In this document: positions 7,876-14,875 of the stretch, one piece after another
How the letters are laid out: each line of letters starts with the position of its first letter
Position numbering within the stretch: position 1 is the first letter of the stretch
Source: Nitrososphaerota archaeon
GTDB lineage: Archaea; Thermoproteota; Bathyarchaeia; Bathyarchaeales; Bathycorpusculaceae
Direction of reading: 5' to 3'
Assembly (NCBI GenBank): GCA_031283385.1
Contig: JAITBW010000038.1
Coordinates: 1-15,644 of the forward strand
Length of the DNA: 15,644 nt
The notes under the pieces: generated by a model
The model's database searches: none
What the model was told of the DNA's origin: nothing
The model's input: the letters and a program-made list of their open reading frames with translations, nothing else
Program-made: the position numbers and the translations under genes

Positions 7876-7924
7876 GTTGTTTTGTTCGCGTAAAGTCTAC
7901 TGCATCTGCAAGCGATGCAACAAC
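7876..7924. other. Two overlapping inverted repeats beside the IS
   Basis: An outer pair, GTTGTT at 7876–7881 and AACAAC at 7919–7924, encloses an inner hairpin TGCATC (7901–7906) / GATGCA (7914–7919) with a 7-nt loop. The pairs share the base at 7919, so they cannot form completely together. The segment has no recognised gene. It could be an RNA structure or a chance arrangement. Confidence 0.3.
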
Positions 7925-7945
7925 TATGAAGAAAACCACAAAGGG

Positions 7946-7954
7946 TATAAATTA
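7946..7954 (+). promoter_or_regulatory. TATA box of the glycosyltransferase gene
   Basis: TATAAATTA follows the purine-rich AAAGGG, resembling an archaeal BRE–TATA promoter. The predicted transcription start is near 7975, about 35–45 nt before the start codon. The IS lies wholly upstream of this promoter, so expression need not be interrupted. Confidence 0.45.
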
Positions 7955-8008
7955 TTTAACCCAGTAGAAATATACTAAACAAAGTATAACCATATAAAAA
8001 ATAGAATA

Positions 8009-9160
8009 GTGTCAGAACTAATGGCTATTAATATATCTCAAAGGATTAAAAATATCTCACAAACAGCAAAAATTGCACTTCTCATCTTTATAGTTGCAAA
8101 AATTCTAGTTTTCGCTGTAGGTTACATTGCAATATACAAACATACCGGAGCCTTTCCATCTTCTATAACTGACGTATTCAACCACTGGGACGCTCCACAC
8201 TACACTGACATAGCTAAAAACTGGTATGAAAGCGATCCAACACTTAATGCATACAACTTTATAGTGTTCTTCCCACTATACCCCATTCTGATACGAATAT
8301 TTACCATAAGTCTAAATTACATTAACTATTCCGCTCTAATAGTTTCAAACATATGCAGCATGATAACATTTCTATATCTATACAAAATAGCAAAATACGA
8401 ATTTAATGAAGGCATAGCTGTAAAAGCAGTACTGTTCCTAAGCATTTTTCCCACAGCATACTTTTTCTCCGCACCATACACCGAAAGCCTCTTCTTCGCT
8501 TTAACAATAGCCAGCTTTTACTACGCCCGAAAAGGCAAATGGAGCATCGCTGGTCCACTCAGCTTACTAGCATCATTAACTCGCCTCGCAGGACTTTTAC
8601 TACTACCTGTACTCCTCATTGAATATTACCATCAAAAAGATTGGAAACTCAAAAAAACAGACCTAAAAATATTCTGGGCATTTCTCGCAATAGCAGGTTT
8701 TCTCATATATTTAGCTATAAATAATCACGTTACAGGTAGCATGTTCACTTTTATGGATATAGAAGCAACACATTGGTTTAACAGACTCGACCCAATAGCA
8801 GGATTAGTAAATGCTTACAATAGTATAACTAACTACAGTTATCCATACAACATTACAATTGGAATTGCGCCCATAGCATTTGCTATTTTCGGATTGCTAA
8901 TGGTAAGTCTTAGCATTTGGAAACGACTGCGACCATCTTATGCTGCTTATATATTTCTATCATGGGCTATAGCAGTTTCAACATCATGGTGGATAAGTGT
9001 TCCACGTTACATAATGGCTATGTTCCCAATGTTTATCCTACTCGGGTTACTAACTAATAATAAAAAAACAGCATATGCAATACCTATCATAATTATTGCC
9101 TTTGGCGCATTACTATGCTACTTTACCGCCCTATTTGCAATAGAGTTATGGGCTTTCTAA
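8009..9160 (+). CDS. PIG-V/GT-C-type membrane glycosyltransferase
   Basis: This is a polytopic membrane protein of 383 residues, similar to PIG-V-type mannosyltransferases (GT-C fold) that use a lipid-linked sugar on the outer face of the membrane. An N-terminal membrane helix (about 22–42) is followed by an external loop with FNHWDAPHYTDIA (W60, D61, Y65), the acidic WDxxHY signature of the family. FFPLYP (87–92) and the FSAPYTESLFF plus SLTRLAG segments follow, and eight or more hydrophobic helices run to the C-terminus. The GTG at 8009 and an in-frame ATG at 8021 are both possible starts; neither has a clear Shine-Dalgarno sequence. The gene has its own TATA box. Role is inferred: protein or lipid glycosylation of the cell envelope. 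It is read towards the integrase gene of the neighbouring element. Confidence 0.85.
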   Translation: MSELMAINISQRIKNISQTAKIALLIFIVAKILVFAVGYIAIYKHTGAFPSSITDVFNHWDAPHYTDIAKNWYESDPTLNAYNFIVFFPLYPILIRIFTISLNYINYSALIVSNICSMITFLYLYKIAKYEFNEGIAVKAVLFLSIFPTAYFFSAPYTESLFFALTIASFYYARKGKWSIAGPLSLLASLTRLAGLLLLPVLLIEYYHQKDWKLKKTDLKIFWAFLAIAGFLIYLAINNHVTGSMFTFMDIEATHWFNRLDPIAGLVNAYNSITNYSYPYNITIGIAPIAFAIFGLLMVSLSIWKRLRPSYAAYIFLSWAIAVSTSWWISVPRYIMAMFPMFILLGLLTNNKKTAYAIPIIIIAFGALLCYFTALFAIELWAF

Positions 9161-9172
9161 ATCGCCAAAATT

Positions 9173-9197
9173 CACGAAATAGTTGTATCGTGTTTTT
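9173..9197 (+). terminator. Weak hairpin plus T-run behind the glycosyltransferase
   Basis: CACGA and TCGTG form a 5-bp stem with a 10-nt loop, followed by TTTTT. A second T-run lies at about 9206–9213. Archaeal termination depends mainly on T-runs, so the runs may matter more than the stem. The spacer 9161–9287 holds no gene; it also has a 6-bp inverted repeat AGTAGG (9243–9248) / CCTACT (9275–9280). Confidence 0.35.
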
Positions 9198-9287
9198 ATC
9201 AGGATTATTTGTTTTTTAGCGTAAAAATGGTGTAGTCCTGTAAGTAGGATGGTGGGGCAGATCGGATTTACTTGCCTACTAACTCTT

Positions 9288-10693
9288 TTATACTGAATTT
9301 TCCGCTAAAATCAGCTCTCTTAACCGTTTACGCAACACAGACAATTGCTGATCCTCACTATTCAACACAGTAATAGCCCCATCAACAAATGCCCCCTGAT
9401 AACACACCTGATCAGGATTCAAACCCAACATCCTTGCAAACTGCTTTAACTGATCTATCTCACTAAGCTTCGGCTTTGGCCTAATACTCAAACCTGCCTT
9501 ACCATATATGCCACGCATTTGTTCTATACCGATACTTTGAATATTATGATAAGTATCCAACACATGACCATAAAGTAATCAACATACTCTGATTGACAAC
9601 CCAACATTATCATCTGAGTCTTAAAGTACTTCCGAAGACTATGAGTTCTCAAATCATAATGCCCATCCCGATGCTTAGTTAAACCTGCTTTCACATACAG
9701 TTGATGAACTAAATTGCCGAGTTGTTTAGGTGCTATAGGTCTTGCTGGTTTGTTGGTTTTATCTCTTATCAATGGAGAGCTGTCCATTAAAGTTTCAGGT
9801 TGTAATCGTCTTGTTCCAGTCTTTCGTTGGTTTAGATACAGTCTAAGATATTGCTCTGCTTCTCCGCCTATGAAAGTATCATAATCACCGTATCGGCCTT
9901 TAGTAATGCTCTCCTCCACATGTACATGTATAGGGCTTTTGTTGTTTTCCAAGTCATCTTTGACATGTCGATATTTGAGTTTTGACAGCGTTCCTTCACG
10001 AAAGCCACCTAAAGCAAGCATTGCAACTATAGTTTTTTCTCGCAAGTCTCCAACATCTAATACTTTGATGAGTTCTTCGGGTGTTGGAGCTCGATCTTTG
10101 TATGTTATGCGGTTTCTGATTTTTCCTTTAAACTCTATTTTCACATCATTTGCTTGATAGAGGGATTTGCAGGCTTTAAGATGGTTATGAATTGTGCCAG
10201 GTGTTAATCCTCGGTCTTGCAGATCAGCTATGTATTCGTTTACAAATTTTGTATGATTTTGCAGTCTCTCTGGGTCAACAGTGTCACCGTTGGGTTTTAA
10301 GTCTTGAATTATTTGGTCTGGAGTACTGTTAAGCCATGTTGTGTATTGGTGTACATGTTGTATGTAAGTGTAGCATGACTGTGGGCTTCCTGAAAAGTTT
10401 CGCAGAAAATGGTTAGCCATTTGCAGGATGCTCTGATTGTCAAAGGTGTATTGTAGTAGGATTGGTCGTTCACATAGTAAGGCTTGGAAGACGTATTTGA
10501 TTAAGCCTATTTGTTTGGCTGCAAGCACTTTTTCAAGGCTAAGAGTTATTGGATGTTTCAATGGACCTTTTCTTAGGCTTTTTTCAATGGTTATCTGATT
10601 GCCCTTAATGATTAACGGTAGTGGCAGTGTTTCAAGGTCTTTGACAGATAACTGACGGTTGTGAGTTAACGGCTGCGGTTTATTTTCAGTCAT
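9288..10693 (-). pseudogene. Tyrosine recombinase/integrase split by a 1-nt frameshift
   Basis: This is a site-specific recombinase that would integrate and excise the element. From the ATG at 10693 the first frame gives an N-terminal core-binding (SAM-like) domain (about 75–185) and most of the catalytic domain. R232 is in GGFREGTLSKLKYRHV, with K265 in ITKGRYG, and H351 and R354 in THSLRKYF. After DYFM (residue 375) the frame runs into unrelated residues and stops at 9524. The other frame (from 9563) continues with VLDTYHNIQS, which carries the catalytic tyrosine, and a conserved-looking tail to 9288. Adding one G at about 9568–9569 restores MGHVLDTYH, the normal family motif. No slippery heptamer is evident, so mutation or sequence error is likelier than programmed shifting. 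The start has AGGAGAC upstream and overlaps the preceding stop by 8 nt; the upstream ATG at 10747 is rejected. Confidence 0.88.
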
Positions 10694-11150
10694 TTGCTGT
10701 TGTCTCCTTCTTCTTCTTTTTGTTGTTGGAGACGCCAAATTTTTCACTCATATGAGCGCGTATTTGGGTGGTACTAAAGTTGCATCTGTCAGTTTTAAAC
10801 TTGTAGGCCTGCTCGCAAAGCTTCTTTAGCACTAAAATAGCCGATTTGAGCAACACTAACCCCGAAGCTTTAGCATCCCCACCCCGCAAAGTTGGCGGCG
10901 CAGTGTCTCGATCATAACAAATCGTCACGTGCACATCAGTTTCACAGACAAGCCAACCTACGGTTTCGCGTATTTGAGGCTCCATATCCTCTGCTACGGC
11001 ACGATGAAACACTACATGATCAACATACTGAACATACACCAACTCTGTAAACTCTTCCAACCCTTCAGAGGACAGACCACTGGCACAAGGTGCAGCGTGA
11101 TAGGGTCCCGTTTCAAAGGTCGTAGTGATCGCTACTTGAGGTTTATTCAT
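10686..11150 (-). CDS. Unknown 154-aa protein between primase-helicase and integrase
   Basis: I do not recognise this family. From the ATG at 11150, which has the excellent Shine-Dalgarno sequence GAGGTGG 6 nt upstream, the protein is 154 residues. The first part is beta-rich (QVAITTTFETGPYHAAP, ELVYVQYVDHVVFHRAV, VGWLVCETDVHVTICYDRD). It is followed by a helix (ASGLVLLKSAILVLKKLCEQAY) and a basic tail ending KKKKKETTAND. No signal peptide or clear membrane span is present; the helix at about 107–130 is amphipathic to hydrophobic. It overlaps the upstream primase-helicase stop by 8 nt (ATGAATAA) and the integrase start by 8 nt (ATGACTGA). The basic tail would suit a nucleic-acid-associated accessory, for example of replication or recombination, but this is inference from position. 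Confidence 0.8.
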   Translation of the reverse strand: MNKPQVAITTTFETGPYHAAPCASGLSSEGLEEFTELVYVQYVDHVVFHRAVAEDMEPQIRETVGWLVCETDVHVTICYDRDTAPPTLRGGDAKASGLVLLKSAILVLKKLCEQAYKFKTDRCNFSTTQIRAHMSEKFGVSNNKKKKKETTAND

Positions 11151-14013
11151 TTGCCCCCACCTCGTCACGCCGCCGCAAAAATATACGCTCATTTTTGTGT
11201 TCTTCTCTAAACCGAGTAAAACATGTTTGACAAAACCGTTGGGTTTGATTTGTTGACCTTGTTGTTATGACGTATTCAACGGCAAATGTGCCACATGAAC
11301 AAGGTTCAGCTGGAGGCACAATAAGCTCATAAAATATGTCTATGTTTTCATCTTCTTGGGTTGAGTGGGTTGTTTTGTTGTCTGTTTTGTTTTTTAGGGG
11401 TAGCAGGGTTTGTTTGGAATCTTTAGCGTTGCCTACTGATCCTACTGATCTACCGTTTTCCAGAGGGTCTACGGACATATTTGATGGTTTTTGATTCATA
11501 GAATTGGCGGTATTTTCAGAAATAAAGTCCAAATCACCTTTTTTGGTTTTCAGGTTTGCTCCCACCGCCTCCTCCACAATCGGTAGAACGGTAGAAACAG
11601 TAGAACGGGTGGGTTGTGTGGAGGTTAAACCATATTTTTTGGCTGCTCTTGCAAGTTTTGTCTCATCAAACAAGTACACAACCACATACTCACCCTCAAC
11701 GGTAGCTCGACTGCTCTTAGCATTAAGCACCGCCCCAATCCTGCTACCCACACGCCTCTTTGTAACAACCCCAAACTCTGGTGTCTCCATCTTTTGACGC
11801 TTATCATCAACCACCCCATCTAACTCTGCTTCCAAATGTTTCCAAATAGCCCCAAACGCAACAGGCCGATCAGGTACATGCAAAGCAAAAACAGCCCGAA
11901 CAATATAGCTCTTCAAAGTCTTATTCTTCTCCTCCAACCGATCCCGTCTATTCTGCTCCAAATACTCCCGCAAACGGTGTTCCACAGCCAACCCAGCAGT
12001 CACCTGAAGCAAAGGCTTCCAAATCTGCTTCAAACGTCCCCTAACCCCACAATCAACCACGAAGACCTGCTCAGGTAAATCCACACCCTGCACAGATAAA
12101 CGCCACACCAAAAGATCACCACGCAACGCTTGAAGGCGTTGTTCGTCTTGTTTGTCTTTATCACCCCAATCCTTTTTGGGCTCACCCTCAGTCATGTGGA
12201 TGAAGAGGTTGCGCTCCACAAACCCCTTATTAGAGGGCATCTTTTCAGCCGCAGACGCCTTAAACCCAAACGTATTATAATACTCAATATGACGACCCGA
12301 CTGCGTTTGCAGAGTTCGAGCCACTTTTGTACCCTTGGTATAGCCTGCCTTGTATAACTTCGCTTTCTCCTCATCACGATCCAACCCCTGAGCCTCATCC
12401 TCCAAGATAGTCCCAAAAAACTCGTTATCCGTACCTATGTAGCCATAGATGTTGGCGGGTGTTAGCGAAACCGAGTGCAGGGGGCGGTAGCAGAGTTTGC
12501 TTAACAGATTTAGGATAACGGTTTTGCCGCATTCGTTGTCGCCTACGATGTAGAGGTAGGGGGCGGAATCAATTTTTTCCTGCCGATAACTCAGCAAAAC
12601 ACAGGAAGATAAAACATCAACCCACTTAGGCTCAACATCCACAAACAAATCAAACTCTACCCACACCCTATCAAACAGCACCTCAATAGGTTGTATCGGT
12701 GTGTGGGGGTTGTAGGTGTAGGGTTCGTATGGAATTTCCTGATTGGTTTTGGGCAGAATAATTATGTCATCGTTTTTTGTTACTGAGTCGTAGACCTCAA
12801 ATATGCCTTCTTTGTTGTAGGTTAAGAAGTAGGGTTTGTCGTCTTGGTATATGGCTTCAAAGTATCCTTGATTTGCTAAGCCACATTCTTTGCGAACTAC
12901 AAGCTTACTCCCAACTTTCTCATTAAAGGCACTGTTTGCTACGGTATCGGCTAGTTTTTTCTGTAGTTCAGGGGGCATTTTGCAACCCTTTATCTGCTGA
13001 TATATTTCTAACAGCCCCGTCCAGCCTTTTAGGTCGGAGTTATCTTTTAGGTTGTTGTATTGGGTATGTACATTTTTTAGAAAGCCCGATGCATCACTAT
13101 CACATGTATCAGTAGCACAGCAGAGACGACCAATTAGTTTGAGAGCGGAGTTTTTTGCGATGTTTTGTTTTATGAACCACCCGCAAAACGCGGTGGTTAA
13201 ATTATGCCTACTACCCTGTGTCCAAACAGAGGTAAATACATCCACTATCTGCTGAAGCTTTTCATCACACAACTCAACTGGTTGTGGGGATTGTTGTTTT
13301 GGTGGTTGTGTGTTTTTCTTATGGGGTTGGGTGTGGTGTGATGTGTTGGGGTGTAGGTTGTGTTTTAGGCACAGGTTGTGGAAGAGTTGGTTAAAGTCGT
13401 CAATGATTGCTATTTCATCAGTACTTTCTAAGAGTTTGTAGCCAAAGGAGGGTGCCATAATACACATTTGGCGTTCGGTTAACACTTCAACTTTGCAGGC
13501 GTGATGGACAGACTTTGCAGTCCTTACTTGCTGGCGACTCTTAAACAAAATATGATAACCGCCATTAACTGTAAGCTCAAGTCTTGATTTTGGTAGGTCA
13601 GCTAATAATTTTCTGCCACGTTCTACAGCCAAATCATGCTGCGCAAGCTTTACTTTATGCTGCTTAAACTCTTCCTCAAACTGCTTGGAACTGGTTTGTT
13701 GTTGTTTGGGTTCTTTGAGGTTGGTTTTGGGGTCGAAATCTACAGCGGTTAGATAGTAACCGTTTTGGTCTTGGTAGCCTAAAATTATAGCAAATCCGTT
13801 TTTGTTGGTCCAGTTGAGTTTTTGGAATTCCTCTTTGGTTTGGTGTTGTTTTATCCATTTACCCCAATTAGTAAAATTACAATCCTTGATGTAACAACCT
13901 GTTTGAGGGTCGGGAGTTTGATGTATGTATATGGGAATAATGGATGCACCATCTTCATACCACACTTCTGCAGCGGCTTTTAGTTCTGCTAAATTAACAC
14001 TACTGCCTGCCAT
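11143..14013 (-). CDS. Primase-polymerase/helicase replication protein, 956 aa
   Basis: This is a multidomain replicase with the layout of archaeal plasmid prim-pol/helicases such as pRN1 ORF904. The N-terminal prim-pol domain (about 10–215) has the metal motif AVDFD (D92, D94), NGGYHILF (H154), and KVEVLTERQMCIMAPS (E176) as the likely third acidic position. A Gln/His/Pro/Thr linker covers 220–247. A helical PriCT-like region follows (about 255–345). The helicase-type ATPase has Walker A GDNECGKT (491–498), Walker B TILEDEAQG (D539, E540) and a sensor-like arginine in VERNLFIHM (R601). A basic, winged-helix-like C-terminal part is followed by a Ser/Thr-rich linker and a zinc ribbon with CSC (905–907) and CQTC (928–931). 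The ATG overlaps the previous gene by 14 nt and has only a weak GTGG element upstream. It probably primes and unwinds the element's origin. Confidence 0.92.
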   Translation of the reverse strand: MAGSSVNLAELKAAAEVWYEDGASIIPIYIHQTPDPQTGCYIKDCNFTNWGKWIKQHQTKEEFQKLNWTNKNGFAIILGYQDQNGYYLTAVDFDPKTNLKEPKQQQTSSKQFEEEFKQHKVKLAQHDLAVERGRKLLADLPKSRLELTVNGGYHILFKSRQQVRTAKSVHHACKVEVLTERQMCIMAPSFGYKLLESTDEIAIIDDFNQLFHNLCLKHNLHPNTSHHTQPHKKNTQPPKQQSPQPVELCDEKLQQIVDVFTSVWTQGSRHNLTTAFCGWFIKQNIAKNSALKLIGRLCCATDTCDSDASGFLKNVHTQYNNLKDNSDLKGWTGLLEIYQQIKGCKMPPELQKKLADTVANSAFNEKVGSKLVVRKECGLANQGYFEAIYQDDKPYFLTYNKEGIFEVYDSVTKNDDIIILPKTNQEIPYEPYTYNPHTPIQPIEVLFDRVWVEFDLFVDVEPKWVDVLSSCVLLSYRQEKIDSAPYLYIVGDNECGKTVILNLLSKLCYRPLHSVSLTPANIYGYIGTDNEFFGTILEDEAQGLDRDEEKAKLYKAGYTKGTKVARTLQTQSGRHIEYYNTFGFKASAAEKMPSNKGFVERNLFIHMTEGEPKKDWGDKDKQDEQRLQALRGDLLVWRLSVQGVDLPEQVFVVDCGVRGRLKQIWKPLLQVTAGLAVEHRLREYLEQNRRDRLEEKNKTLKSYIVRAVFALHVPDRPVAFGAIWKHLEAELDGVVDDKRQKMETPEFGVVTKRRVGSRIGAVLNAKSSRATVEGEYVVVYLFDETKLARAAKKYGLTSTQPTRSTVSTVLPIVEEAVGANLKTKKGDLDFISENTANSMNQKPSNMSVDPLENGRSVGSVGNAKDSKQTLLPLKNKTDNKTTHSTQEDENIDIFYELIVPPAEPCSCGTFAVEYVITTRSTNQTQRFCQTCFTRFREEHKNERIFLRRRDEVGANE

Positions 14014-14209
14014 CTAAATCGCCACTGCTTACGTTCTCATATTTGGAAATATGAGCTGTTAAGCATCTCTTTTCTGTTAGATCATGTAGGGTTTGTCTGT
14101 TTACTTGACCGATAAGAACTCTTTTGCCTGCTTGGAAATGATAAATCTTAACTGTCTTACCACTACCAGATAGCACCAATTCACCCACAATAGAAAATTT
14201 AGCAGTCAT
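14000..14209 (-). CDS. Small unknown protein, 69 aa, paralogue of the first operon gene
   Basis: No family is recognised. The ATG at 14209 has GAGGGTG 7 nt upstream and overlaps the previous stop codon as ATGA. The protein MTAKFSIVGELVLSGSGKTV continues KIYHFQAGKRVLIGQV and then a basic helical part, about 69 residues in all. Residues 10–25 resemble residues 8–23 of the first gene of the operon (shared V-L-S-G-x-G-x-T-x-K). The GSGKT string looks like a Walker A motif, but its paralogue lacks it and the protein is too small for a P-loop ATPase fold. A small beta-barrel-like DNA-binding or regulatory protein is possible. It overlaps the primase-helicase start by 14 nt. Confidence 0.7.
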   Translation of the reverse strand: MTAKFSIVGELVLSGSGKTVKIYHFQAGKRVLIGQVNRQTLHDLTEKRCLTAHISKYENVSSGDLDGRQ

Positions 14210-14403
14210 ACACAAACACCCTCTAGCTGTTCTTTATCGAATTGATTTGCAGTAGATATGGTAGTTGCAGATGTCAAACACGCTTTTGCATGTAACAACA
14301 AGTACCTAAACAGCTTACACACTACCGCAGATAGAGAGGTACAAGTTATACTCAATATAGTTATTTTAGTGGTTTTTTTATAGCAGAAAACGGTATTATT
14401 CAT
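14206..14403 (-). CDS. Small cysteine-containing protein, 65 aa
   Basis: No family is recognised. The start is well supported: the ATG at 14403 follows AGGAGGT by 6 nt, and its stop overlaps the next start (ATGA). The 65-residue protein has a basic N-terminus (YKKTTK), then a moderately hydrophobic stretch at 14–38 (ITILSITCTSLSAVVCKLFR). Five cysteines lie at 7, 21, 29, 42 and 64, and the tail is acidic (QFDKEQLEGVCV). The hydrophobic stretch could be a membrane helix, but it is Thr/Ser-rich and borderline. Confidence 0.65.
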   Translation of the reverse strand: MNNTVFCYKKTTKITILSITCTSLSAVVCKLFRYLLLHAKACLTSATTISTANQFDKEQLEGVCV

Positions 14404-14644
14404 TTACAGACCTCCTTTGTTGGTTGTTTGTGGTAAGGTTGGTGTCTATCTTTGCACGAGTGGGCACCAACTTTAGCTTTTTTATGATGTTTTGGTGTAG
14501 ATTTTGTTTTATACATGTAGGTATAACACTATCAGAGATGGTGTTTTTTGTGGAATGTTTGGGGTAGCTGTTTGTTAGCTGACACACTTTAGCGGTTATA
14601 CCAAACCCGCTCAAGACTATTTTGTTCCTCACTCTTTTCACCAC
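14396..14644 (-). CDS. First gene of the element operon, small unknown protein, up to 82 aa
   Basis: No family is recognised. The frame opens with two GTG codons (14644, 14641) and a third at 14632. The third has GGTGA 5 nt upstream, whereas the first pair lies where transcription is predicted to start and could be leaderless. The protein is basic: NKIVLSGFGITAKVCQLTNS, then a Lys/Asn/Thr-rich tail ending QQRRSVNE. Residues 8–23 resemble the 69-aa protein two genes downstream, so the two are probably paralogues. The last codons (AGG AGG TCT) double as the ribosome-binding site of the next gene, and the stop overlaps the next start by 8 nt (ATGAATAA). Confidence 0.65.
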   Translation of the reverse strand: MVKRVRNKIVLSGFGITAKVCQLTNSYPKHSTKNTISDSVIPTCIKQNLHQNIIKKLKLVPTRAKIDTNLTTNNQQRRSVNE

Positions 14645-14659
14645 TATAGTAAAACCTGA

Positions 14660-14672
14660 GAGTTTAAAAAGC
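14660..14672 (-). promoter_or_regulatory. Candidate TATA box of the element operon
   Basis: On the minus strand CTTTTTAAACTC is centred about 25 nt upstream of the first GTG codons of the operon. With archaeal spacing, transcription would begin at or within a few bases of GTG 14644/14641, giving a leaderless or nearly leaderless message. No other promoter is evident inside the tightly overlapping operon. Confidence 0.4.
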
Positions 14673-14782
14673 AGAAAAATCGCTAAACAAGCTAAAAATT
14701 TCTACATACCATTTTCACGTATATACTATGAAGAGCGTTGTTTTTCACAAGGGCAATACCTTTCAATCCAATATTCAAGGAT

Positions 14783-14875
14783 ATGGTAAATTTAAAATAT
14801 CCGCATAAAGCATATGAGCGACGGAAAGCACCTGTTGCTATTAGAGAGGGAGTCAAAATATGGATAAAGATATAG
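14783..14875 (+). other. Short basic open frame overlapping the nuclease start
   Basis: The ATG at 14783, preceded by AAGGAT, opens a 30-codon frame: MVNLKYPHKAYERRKAPVAI, then REGVKIWIKI. It stops 16 nt inside the DUF1016 gene. The frame is open upstream to a stop at 14729–14731 without another ATG. It could be a leader peptide, the end of a broken gene at the edge of the integrated element, or chance. The residue mix is protein-like (basic, with aromatic residues), but no family is recognised. Confidence 0.25.
14791..14800 (+). promoter_or_regulatory. Candidate TATA box for the DUF1016 gene
   Basis: TTTAAAATAT lies about 60–70 nt before the ATG at 14860. It would place the transcription start near 14825, with a leader that contains the ribosome-binding site GAGAGGGAG. 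It is an A+T-rich match of modest specificity. Confidence 0.3.

Larger units (their letters stand above)
9288..14672. mobile_element. Integrated plasmid/virus-like element (limits approximate)
   Basis: A single minus-strand operon of six genes runs from small unknown proteins through a large primase-polymerase/helicase to a tyrosine integrase. This set is typical of archaeal integrative plasmids and viruses and unlike the housekeeping genes to its left. All consecutive genes overlap. I compared the flanks (9161–9290 and 14645–14860) for direct repeats and found none longer than about 6 nt, and no tRNA gene. The true attachment sites are therefore unknown. The element may extend to the right, past the DUF1016 nuclease gene and out of the window. 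Confidence 0.75.

Noticed and set aside
9161..9290. tRNA gene or attachment repeat next to the integrase
   Set aside because: No cloverleaf could be assembled, and no shared direct repeat beyond about 6 nt was found with 14645–14860.
10694..10747. Upstream ATG for the integrase (adds 18 Arg/Gln-rich residues)
   Set aside because: The ATG at 10693 has AGGAGAC at good spacing and an 8-nt overlap with the preceding stop, matching the other junctions of the operon.
11151..11192. Upstream ATG for the 154-aa protein (adds 14 residues)
   Set aside because: The ATG at 11150 has GAGGTGG upstream at 6 nt and the same overlap type; the longer start would overlap the replicase gene by 50 nt without a clear ribosome-binding site.
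11432..11612. Short repeats (CCTACTGAT twice; GGTAGAA-like units) as a regulatory or origin repeat
   Set aside because: They encode the Ser/Thr/Val-Gly linker of the replicase in frame (TRSTVSTV, GRSVGSVG), so simple codon-level repetition in a disordered linker explains them; an origin role has no added support.
14155..14169. GSGKT in the 69-aa protein as a Walker A ATPase motif
   Set aside because: The protein is too short for a P-loop NTPase, no Walker B is present, and its apparent paralogue lacks the Lys-Thr pair.
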